Origin: Ilumatobacteraceae bacterium
GTDB lineage: Bacteria; Actinomycetota; Acidimicrobiia; Acidimicrobiales; Ilumatobacteraceae
Assembly: GCA_023263465.1 (NCBI GenBank)
Contig: JALQWV010000056.1
Span: forward strand, 1 to 10,000
DNA length: 10,000 nt
Reading direction: 5' to 3'
The notes below the pieces were generated by a model. That model saw only the letters and a list, made by a program, of their open reading frames with translations, did no database searches and was not told the DNA's origin. How positions within the stretch are numbered: position 1 is the stretch's first letter; each line of letters begins with the position of its first letter. Positions 1 through 5,402 of this stretch are shown here, one piece after another. The translations under genes were made by a program, and so were the position numbers.

Positions 1-606
1 GGCTTCAAGTGCTGCCTGCATCGCTGCTGCGCGACTTCCTGCTTTGCCATCGTTCAACAATGCCGTGGTGATGTCGACAAGGGACTGTTTCACCAAGTGG
101 CTGACCATTCCAGGGTTTGCGCCGTGCTCAACCACTGCCGATGGTCCGTTGTTTGTGCCCCAGCGTTCAATCATCTTGCGCATGTGCTGGTGGCGCACAT
201 ACAGGGTGCGATCTTGAGGAGTAGTGGTCTGCATGTCGTGATAGGGATCCCACAACTCCACTGAAGTGTTGAGGTAGCGAACGCCATGATCGCGACACCA
301 TTCAATAATGGTTGGGCCATCAATGTTCCACGCAAGGTCCAACAGAATGTCGCCGTTACCCACGCGTGCACTGAGGAACGAATCAAGGTTGTCGCGAGTG
401 ACGCGATCTTGCTCGTATCCAACGCCCATGGCCAACACGTCGGCAACACGATGACGGTTGTCGCGGAAATCGACAATGTTGATCGTTTTTGGGTCAAATT
501 TGAGATCGCGAATCATCAATGGAATCGCACACTGCGCAACAGATCCACAACCAAGCACCAAGGTGCGCTTTGGATGTTGGAATGTTACGGGAGCTGGTGC
601 GTTCAC
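1..606 (-). CDS. Homospermidine synthase, N-terminal part (gene continues past the left edge)
   Basis: The 202 visible codons match the N-terminal half of homospermidine synthase, the NAD-dependent enzyme that makes homospermidine from putrescine (or putrescine plus spermidine) in the cytoplasm. Residues 15-25 (TLVLGCGSVAQ) form the Rossmann nucleotide-binding loop shared with saccharopine dehydrogenase-like enzymes. Residues 161-174 (HGANPGMVSHLVKQ) are the family hallmark, and VELWDPYHD (117-124 region) fits the family's conserved acidic/aromatic segment. The start is GTG at 606-604. An in-frame TGA lies at 673-675, no ATG, GTG or TTG occurs between it and 606, and the next candidate would delete the Rossmann strand. 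No Shine-Dalgarno precedes this GTG. Its first bases overlap the stop of a small upstream ORF (GTGA), so translation is probably coupled. The C-terminal half is outside the window. The related carboxynorspermidine dehydrogenase is the main alternative, but the HGANPG motif favours homospermidine synthase. Confidence 0.88.
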   Translation of the reverse strand, partial: MNAPAPVTFQHPKRTLVLGCGSVAQCAIPLMIRDLKFDPKTINIVDFRDNRHRVADVLAMGVGYEQDRVTRDNLDSFLSARVGNGDILLDLAWNIDGPTIIEWCRDHGVRYLNTSVELWDPYHDMQTTTPQDRTLYVRHQHMRKMIERWGTNNGPSAVVEHGANPGMVSHLVKQSLVDITTALLNDGKAGSRAAAMQAALEA

Positions 607-809
607 TTCGACGCAGTTGGCGACATCTGGTCGCCTGCATCGATTGCGCTCAACAAAGTTTGCAGCGTTGCTTCAAACACTGTTTCTGAAGGAATGAGCA
701 ACTGTTGCCAGTCGTATGCAATTCCTTTGCGACCCGTGAAGGTTGGCTCGATACTGGTGTGGCGATTCTCCAGGAATGATTCCTCGGACTTGAAATTGTC
801 GATTGGCAT
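603..809 (-). CDS. Small 68-aa protein of unknown function, translationally coupled to homospermidine synthase
   Basis: I do not recognise this protein. It begins at ATG 809-807, four bases after AAGGAGGT (814-821), the strongest ribosome binding site in the window. A GTG at 815-813 is in frame but overlaps that site, so it is an unlikely start. The product is hydrophilic, with no signal peptide, membrane segment or cysteine. It has a basic patch around TGRKGIAYDW and a likely helix over the last third (VFEATLQTLLSAID). Codon choice resembles the neighbouring genes. Its TGA (605-603) overlaps the GTG of homospermidine synthase, which has no ribosome binding site of its own. It could be a real small subunit, or a leader ORF whose translation sets synthase expression. 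A sequencing frameshift within a longer synthase is less likely, because known homospermidine synthases begin only about 10-20 residues before the Rossmann loop, as the downstream ORF does here. Confidence 0.62.
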   Translation of the reverse strand: MPIDNFKSEESFLENRHTSIEPTFTGRKGIAYDWQQLLIPSETVFEATLQTLLSAIDAGDQMSPTASK

Positions 810-813
810 GAGC

Positions 814-821
814 ACCTCCTT
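814..821 (-). promoter_or_regulatory. Strong Shine-Dalgarno for the small ORF ahead of homospermidine synthase
   Basis: On the minus strand this reads AAGGAGGT, nearly the full anti-Shine-Dalgarno complement, four bases before ATG 809-807. It fixes the start of the 68-aa ORF. It is also the only good ribosome binding site for the two-gene unit, since the synthase GTG downstream has none. Confidence 0.75.
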
Positions 822-905
822 AGGTTCGTTAAATACAGAATTTTGACTTTATAAGTTTTTGACGGCGCTGCATACTATTTCCGACTATCTCTTTGGGGCT
901 CGGCG
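822..905. promoter_or_regulatory. Divergent intergenic region between the polyamine unit and the DEAD-box helicase
   Basis: This is the only non-coding gap between two divergent units, so it should hold both promoters. It is AT-rich at the left (TTTTGACTTTATAAG around 841-855). For the plus strand, TTGACG at 859-864 is a good -35 match, followed after 18 bases by GACTAT (883-888), a weak -10. For the minus strand, TATAAA (on the complement around 849-854) could serve as a -10 but lacks a clear -35. The region is inferred from gene layout; the exact boxes are tentative. Confidence 0.35.
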
Positions 906-2135
906 ATGGTTGGTAGCGTGACAGCACTCGTGACGACGCCTCGACCTGACTCCAAGCCGGTAACCACGGTGACCACGCCAACGGGATTTGCCGACCTAGG
1001 AGTGCCTGCCAACATTGACGCAGGGCTTGCAGCAGCGGGATTTGCTGGTCCGTTCGCCATTCAAACTGAAGCGATCCCCGTGGCACTCGCTGGCCACGAT
1101 GTGTGTGGTCGTGCTCGCACGGGCTCGGGCAAGACGCTGGCATTTGGTGTGCCGATGATGTCAAAAATTTCTGTGCCGGCAGCCTCTGGAAAGCCGCACG
1201 CCCTGGTTTTGGTGCCAACTCGCGAGTTGGCGCTGCAGGTTGCTGAAGTGCTTGGGCCAATTGGCAAGCAGTGTGGCATTCGCGTGCTTGCTGTTTATGG
1301 TGGCGCTGACAGACACAAACAGGTCGTTGATATTGAGCATGGTGTCGAAATCATCGTTGCAACGCCATTGCGACTCATTGACCTCATGAAGTCAAACGAG
1401 TGTGACCTGAGTGCGATTCAAGTTGTTGCAATCGACGAAGCGGACCGCATGGCAGACGAAGGATTTATGCCGCAGGTGGAATGGATTATGCGCCACGTGA
1501 CAGGCGAGCATCAAACCATGTTGTTCTCGGCAACACTTGATGGCCAAGTTGGCAACTTGGTGAAGCGCTACATGAAACATCCAAAAGAGGTGTCAATTGA
1601 TTCACCAACGGACACGGTTGGAACAATGCGCCATTTGTTTCTGGCAATCCACCACATGGACAAAGATCGCGTGATCGCCAACATCGCTGCAGCTCATGGA
1701 CAAACCGTGGTGTTTTGCGACACAAAGCGCGTGTGCGACAAAGTTGCCGAAGCGTTGCAGAAGCTTGGCGCAAAAGCATCAGCACTGCATGGTGACATGC
1801 CACAGAACGCACGTGAAAAAGCATTGAGCAAGTTTGAAAAGAACGAATTGAAAATTCTTGTGGCTACCGATGTTGCAGCCCGCGGAATTGACATTGACGA
1901 TGTTGCAGTAGTGATTCACTATGTGCCGCCACTAGATGTCAAAACGTATTTACACCGCTCAGGTCGCACCGCGCGTGCTGGACGTGACGGTTGGGCAGTA
2001 ACGCTTGCCGAATACAACCAGCACACCACGTGTCGCATTATTCAACGAGGCCTACGACTTGAACCGCAAGCACCAATTGAAGTGTTTTCCAACGACGCGC
2101 GACTGCGCGACTTGTTTACGTTTCTTACCGATTAA
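906..2135 (+). CDS. DEAD-box ATP-dependent RNA helicase (compact, 409 aa)
   Basis: A cytoplasmic RNA helicase that uses ATP to unwind short RNA duplexes, as in ribosome assembly, mRNA turnover or cold adaptation. All core motifs appear in order: Q motif (GFAGPFAIQ, 45-53), motif I ARTGSGKT (70-77), Ia PTREL (104-108), the GG-type element YGGAD (131-135), Ib TPLR (153-156), II DEAD (177-180), III SAT (208-210), IV VVFCDTKR (268-275), V ATDVAARGID (320-329) and VI HRSGRTARAGR (350-360). The protein stops soon after the second RecA domain, so it lacks the basic C-terminal RNA-binding tail of DeaD/CsdA or the DbpA-type domain. This makes a specific gene name unsafe. The start at ATG 906 has GGGG seven bases upstream. 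GTG 918 is an alternative and would remove four residues. Motif Ib has Leu where Gly is nearly universal (TPGR). Confidence 0.95.
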   Translation: MVGSVTALVTTPRPDSKPVTTVTTPTGFADLGVPANIDAGLAAAGFAGPFAIQTEAIPVALAGHDVCGRARTGSGKTLAFGVPMMSKISVPAASGKPHALVLVPTRELALQVAEVLGPIGKQCGIRVLAVYGGADRHKQVVDIEHGVEIIVATPLRLIDLMKSNECDLSAIQVVAIDEADRMADEGFMPQVEWIMRHVTGEHQTMLFSATLDGQVGNLVKRYMKHPKEVSIDSPTDTVGTMRHLFLAIHHMDKDRVIANIAAAHGQTVVFCDTKRVCDKVAEALQKLGAKASALHGDMPQNAREKALSKFEKNELKILVATDVAARGIDIDDVAVVIHYVPPLDVKTYLHRSGRTARAGRDGWAVTLAEYNQHTTCRIIQRGLRLEPQAPIEVFSNDARLRDLFTFLTD

Positions 2136-2183
2136 TTAGGAAGTTTTATTCCACATTTGGCTTTAATTATCCACATAGAAGGC

Positions 2184-2381
2184 ATGACAGGAATTGATAT
2201 ATTCGTCGATATGGGCACATCAGACAAAAGACAAGTTGAATTAGTGCCTCAATTTGTTGAAAATTACGAATCCGCTCGTTTGACCTGGCTAAATAGGATT
2301 CGAGCGGAATCAGTTTGGAACACCAATTCATTGACGGCCAGGGACGCAATTCTCAAAGATCGAATTGATAACAATTCGTGA
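2184..2381 (+). CDS. Putative antitoxin of a type II (VapBC-like) toxin-antitoxin pair
   Basis: A small ORF of 65 codons whose TGA (2379-2381) overlaps the GTG start of the PIN-domain toxin gene. This position and coupling are typical of the antitoxin in a VapBC pair, where it would bind and neutralise the toxin and repress the operon. The protein has a charged middle (KRQVELVPQFVENYESAR) and a C-terminal charged helix, plausible for a toxin-wrapping segment. I see no clear ribbon-helix-helix or AbrB-type DNA-binding N-terminus, so the assignment rests on context. The start is uncertain. ATG 2184 has GAAGG only one base upstream. ATG 2211 (giving 56 aa) has no ribosome site, and TTG 2157 lies far from AGGAAG near 2138. 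The region is AT-richer than its neighbours. Confidence 0.6.
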   Translation: MTGIDIFVDMGTSDKRQVELVPQFVENYESARLTWLNRIRAESVWNTNSLTARDAILKDRIDNNS

Positions 2382-2779
2382 CGGGACTGGTGCTCGACGC
2401 ATCAAGTGCAATTGAAATAGTTTGTGAAACCGATTTCGGTAAAAACCTATTTAATGTTTTAAGTCGCTTTAGTCCGTGGTGGGTTCCAGATCATTTTCAT
2501 GTTGAAGCAGCTGCTGGTCTTCGAAATTTGTATGTGAGGAAACTGCTCACATCTGATGTCGCATCTACGGCGCTACATCGAGTGCTGGAGATGCCACTGT
2601 TTGTTGAGAGGTCGTTACCCAATATTCCGCACGCGTGGAACCTCAAAGACAATCTCACAATTCAAGATTCGCTTTATGTGCTCCTTGCCAGAAAGCTTGG
2701 CTTGCCTCTACTGACCAGCGATCAGCGGCTGATTCGGTCGCTACATCTTGGCGTAGTGGTGCTTGAAAGCGACTTCTAG
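2378..2779 (+). CDS. PIN-domain ribonuclease toxin, VapC-like
   Basis: A 133-aa PIN-domain protein of the usual VapC length. VapC toxins are magnesium-dependent endoribonucleases that cut tRNA or rRNA and stop growth when the antitoxin is lost. The acidic active-site set is visible: Asp7 in VLDASSAIE, Glu43 in HVEAAAGLRN, Asp97 in TIQDSLYVLLA and Asp115 in LLTSDQRL, with the expected C-terminal hydrophobic strand. All four are intact, so the toxin is probably functional. The start is GTG 2378, which overlaps the upstream antitoxin stop as GTGA. No independent ribosome binding site is visible, which would tie toxin synthesis to antitoxin translation. Its TAG (2777-2779) lies within a CTAG that also supplies the stop of convergent leuD. 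The target RNA cannot be read from the sequence. Confidence 0.9.
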   Translation: MTGLVLDASSAIEIVCETDFGKNLFNVLSRFSPWWVPDHFHVEAAAGLRNLYVRKLLTSDVASTALHRVLEMPLFVERSLPNIPHAWNLKDNLTIQDSLYVLLARKLGLPLLTSDQRLIRSLHLGVVVLESDF

Positions 2780-3366
2780 CGCTGGTTCAGCCAGGCGGGG
2801 CGGGACGTCTCGAAACTCGAGATTGCGTCGCCCTTTGTCATGGTGATGCCTACATCATCAAGGCCGCGAATGAAGCGGTCTTGCGTTGAAGCGTCCATGT
2901 CAAACTTCTCCGTAATTCCGGCGCTTGGAATTTCAACGGTCAGGCGCTGGATGTCGATCGTAATTTCAGCAGTTGGATCGGATTCGAGTACATCCCAAAT
3001 GCGATTGACCGTTGGCTCCGACAACACAACAGGGACGAGTCCGTTCTTGGTGCAGTTGTTGCGGAAGATGTCGGAGAAACTTGGTGCAATAACCGCATTG
3101 AATCCACCTTGCAGAATTGCCCACACTGCGTGCTCACGTGATGAACCAACACCAAAACTTGGGCCGGCAACCAAGACAGATGCGCCTGCGTAACGCTCGT
3201 CGTTGAGGACAAAGTTGCGATCATCGCGCCACGTGGAGAACAAACCTTTTTCGAAACCGGTGCGTTCAACACGCTTCAACCATTCGGCTGGAATGATTTG
3301 GTCGGTGTCGACGTCGGAGCGCTTCAGTGGAACTCCGCGACCAGTAATGATGCTGACGGCTTTCAT
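2776..3366 (-). CDS. leuD: 3-isopropylmalate dehydratase small subunit
   Basis: The small swivelling-domain subunit of isopropylmalate isomerase. With LeuC it converts 2-isopropylmalate to 3-isopropylmalate in leucine synthesis. At 196 aa it matches bacterial LeuD. Landmarks are VDTDQIIPAEWLKR (19-32), the substrate-loop motif GPSFGVGSSREHA (68-80), and APSFSDIFRNNCTKNGL (94-110), with the C-terminal DDVGITM segment typical of the family. The start at ATG 3366-3364 overlaps the leuC stop as ATGA. GGAG at 3377-3374 lies seven bases upstream, inside the end of leuC. The two subunits are therefore cotranscribed and coupled. The gene ends tail to tail with the vapC-like gene, sharing CTAG at 2776-2779, so no intergenic space remains for a terminator. 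Confidence 0.97.
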   Translation of the reverse strand: MKAVSIITGRGVPLKRSDVDTDQIIPAEWLKRVERTGFEKGLFSTWRDDRNFVLNDERYAGASVLVAGPSFGVGSSREHAVWAILQGGFNAVIAPSFSDIFRNNCTKNGLVPVVLSEPTVNRIWDVLESDPTAEITIDIQRLTVEIPSAGITEKFDMDASTQDRFIRGLDDVGITMTKGDAISSFETSRPAWLNQR

Positions 3367-4778
3367 GCCAAGTCTCCGGGGGTAGCGAAGTGGCCAGCAA
3401 CTGCGGTTGCAGCGGCAACTTCTGGCGAAACGAGGTGGGTGCGACCACCACGGCCTTGGCGACCTTCAAAGTTGCGGTTGCTGGTGCTCGCTGCGCGCTC
3501 ACCGGGAGCAAGCTTGTCAGGGTTCATGGCCAAACACATGGAGCAACCAGGTTCACGCCAGTCAATTCCTGCTGCAATGAAGATTTTGTCGAGTCCTTCT
3601 GCTTCGGCTTGTTTCTTCACTTGGTGACTACCTGGTACCACCATGACGCGCTTTACCGAAACGGTGCGACCCTTGACCACGGCTGCTGCTGCGCGCAAGT
3701 CTTCAATGCGACTGTTGGTGCAAGAACCAATAAACACGGTGTCTACTGTTACGTCGCGAATTGGTGTGCCAGCCGTGAGGCCCATGTATTCGAGCGCGCG
3801 TTCAACGGTGTTGCGTGCAGTTGGGTCTGCGTAATCGGCAGGGTTTGGAATTTTTCCATCAATGCCAATTCCTTGTGCAGGGTTGGTTCCCCATGTAACG
3901 AATGGTGTCAGCGATGAAGCATCAATCACTACTTCGGTATCCCAAACAGCGCCGTCGTCGGTGCGCAATGTTTTCCAATCGGCAACTGCTGCGTCCCACT
4001 CTGCGCCAGTTGGTGCATGCTCGCGTCCCTTCAAATATTCAAAGGTCACGTCATCTGGGGCAACAAGACCTGCACGTGCTCCAGCTTCAATGGACATATT
4101 GCAGATGGTCATGCGACCTTCCATTGACATTGCGCGAATTGCTGAACCGCGATATTCAATGACATGACCGATGCCGCCGCCCGTGCCAATTTTTGCAATG
4201 ACCGCAAGGATGATGTCTTTAGCAGTGACACCTGGAGCAAGAGTTCCGTCAACAGTGACGCTCATCCACTTCGGGCGCGATTGAGGAAGGGTCTGAGTAG
4301 CAAGAACGTGTTCAACTTCGCTCGTGCCAATTCCGAATGCGAGTGCGCCGAATGCACCATGTGTTGCCGTGTGGCTGTCGCCGCACACAATGGTCATGCC
4401 GGGAAGTGTGCGACCTTGTTCTGGCCCAATGACATGCACAATGCCTTGCTTGGCATGACCCATTGGGTACAACGTGACACCGAATTCTTTCGCGTTGGCA
4501 CGCAACACTTCAATTTGCTTTGACGAAATTTCGTCGGCGATTGGTAAGTGAATGTTCTCGGTTGGAACGTTGTGATCCTCGGTTGCCACCGTGAGATCGG
4601 GGCGACGCACGGTGCGACCGTTCATACGTAAACCGTCAAATGCCTGTGGGCTCGTCACTTCGTGAACGAGGTGGAGATCGATGTACAACAGGTCTGGTTC
4701 GCCGGGTGAACTTTGCACCACGTGGCGGTCCCAGACTTTTTGAGGAAGCGTGAGGGGCTTGCCGTTTGAATTGGCCAT
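3363..4778 (-). CDS. leuC: 3-isopropylmalate dehydratase large subunit
   Basis: The catalytic [4Fe-4S] subunit of isopropylmalate isomerase, an aconitase-family cytoplasmic enzyme of leucine synthesis. At 471 aa it is full length. The three cluster-binding cysteines are visible: Cys353 in FIGSCTNSR, and Cys412 and Cys415 in EPGCSMCLAMN. Other family signatures are KVWDRHVV near the N-terminus, EDHNVPT (67-73), VCGDSHTATHGAFGALAFGIGTSE (131-154, shown in part), GGGIGHVIEYRG (200-211) and the C-terminal SNRNFEGRQG (433-442). The start is ATG 4778-4776. GGAGG sits one base upstream, closer than usual, but the N-terminus aligns with the expected family start, so the call stands. leuD follows with an ATGA overlap. 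I found no T-box, leucine-rich leader peptide or attenuator in the 77 bases upstream. Confidence 0.97.
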   Translation of the reverse strand: MANSNGKPLTLPQKVWDRHVVQSSPGEPDLLYIDLHLVHEVTSPQAFDGLRMNGRTVRRPDLTVATEDHNVPTENIHLPIADEISSKQIEVLRANAKEFGVTLYPMGHAKQGIVHVIGPEQGRTLPGMTIVCGDSHTATHGAFGALAFGIGTSEVEHVLATQTLPQSRPKWMSVTVDGTLAPGVTAKDIILAVIAKIGTGGGIGHVIEYRGSAIRAMSMEGRMTICNMSIEAGARAGLVAPDDVTFEYLKGREHAPTGAEWDAAVADWKTLRTDDGAVWDTEVVIDASSLTPFVTWGTNPAQGIGIDGKIPNPADYADPTARNTVERALEYMGLTAGTPIRDVTVDTVFIGSCTNSRIEDLRAAAAVVKGRTVSVKRVMVVPGSHQVKKQAEAEGLDKIFIAAGIDWREPGCSMCLAMNPDKLAPGERAASTSNRNFEGRQGRGGRTHLVSPEVAAATAVAGHFATPGDLA

Positions 4779-4855
4779 GCCTCCATTCTGCCGTGAAATG
4801 CCTGAATTGGCTCAATAGTGCGTCCGCAAAAGGGTTCCACTCCACACATCGGAGC
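4779..4855. promoter_or_regulatory. Divergent intergenic region between leuCD and the nad cluster
   Basis: A 77-base gap between divergent transcription units, which should carry promoters or 5' untranslated leaders for both. I could not identify a convincing -35/-10 pair on either strand. The only small dyad is ATTG-GCT-CAAT (4806-4816), too short to call an operator. Assignment rests on gene orientation alone. Confidence 0.3.
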
Positions 4856-5386
4856 ATGAAACAACACGCCATTAGTCCAGTCACACTTGCCACATGCGTT
4901 GAGCACAGCCTGCACCTTTCGCTCGATGGTTTCGATCTATCGCGGGCACGCCTGTATGGCATCAGCATTGTGGATGAACAAGCTGCCGCGCGAAACGAAG
5001 ACGGAGCATTACGAATCACCTTTCTTGCCGAGCATGGTGATGTATATGAATTGCTTGAAGCTCAAACGAGTGCCATTGTGCGCATGTTTGACGCAGCGGT
5101 AGTGCTGACGTGTGGGTGGGCAGCCCCAATTCGTGATGACGACGAAGAGGATGAAGAATTGTCGACTCCTCCCAGTCAGCATCCAGAGCGCAGGCGAGTT
5201 CGCTTAGTTGTGGTGGTGGGCGACTGTGGAGTTGGGTCCGTTTTGCGGTTTGCTGATGCCCCGAATGATGTGGTGACCGATGCAGGGGCAGCGCGCGGAA
5301 GCCTGGCCGATGCAGTGACCAACATGTGGTTCGATTGCCCAGTGAATGTTGCTCAAAACCCTACAGATTCGGCAATGCAGGAGTAG
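4856..5386 (+). CDS. Conserved-looking hypothetical protein at the head of the nadABC cluster
   Basis: I do not recognise this 176-aa protein. It looks soluble, with no signal peptide or membrane segment. The N-terminal half resembles an alpha/beta fold (VEHSLHLSLDG, ARLYGISIVDE, ALRITFLAEHGDVYELLEAQ). A motif VLTCGWAAP (83-91) is followed by an acidic linker with DDDEEDEE (94-101), then PSQHPERRRVRLVVVVGD (106-123) and a C-terminal helix around GSLADAV. The contrast between the acidic loop and the following RRR patch is notable. The start chosen is ATG 4856, with GGAG one base upstream. An in-frame ATG at 4766 would overlap leuC and adds poor-quality sequence. The gene ends 16 bases before nadA in the same direction, so cotranscription with nadABC is likely. 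A role in NAD metabolism or its regulation is only a guess from position. Confidence 0.78.
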   Translation: MKQHAISPVTLATCVEHSLHLSLDGFDLSRARLYGISIVDEQAAARNEDGALRITFLAEHGDVYELLEAQTSAIVRMFDAAVVLTCGWAAPIRDDDEEDEELSTPPSQHPERRRVRLVVVVGDCGVGSVLRFADAPNDVVTDAGAARGSLADAVTNMWFDCPVNVAQNPTDSAMQE

Positions 5387-5402
5387 CCGATAACTTGAAT
5401 GT

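Noticed and set aside
286..846. A 186-codon plus-strand open frame antisense to homospermidine synthase and its leader ORF
   Set aside because: It lies opposite a frame with clear family motifs, has no ribosome site, and its translation shows no recognisable fold or motif.
2136..2183. A possible intrinsic terminator after the DEAD-box helicase gene
   Set aside because: The stretch is AT-rich but shows no GC-rich hairpin followed by a T run on either strand.
4766..4855. An N-terminal extension of the unknown gene upstream of nadA, starting at ATG 4766
   Set aside because: It would overlap the start of leuC on the other strand and occupy the only space for both promoters. ATG 4856 has a GGAG and gives a better N-terminus.
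4779..4855. A possible leucine attenuator, T-box or NAD riboswitch between leuC and the nad cluster
   Set aside because: The gap is only 77 bases, with no run of leucine codons, no T-box specifier or antiterminator pattern, and no convincing hairpin.
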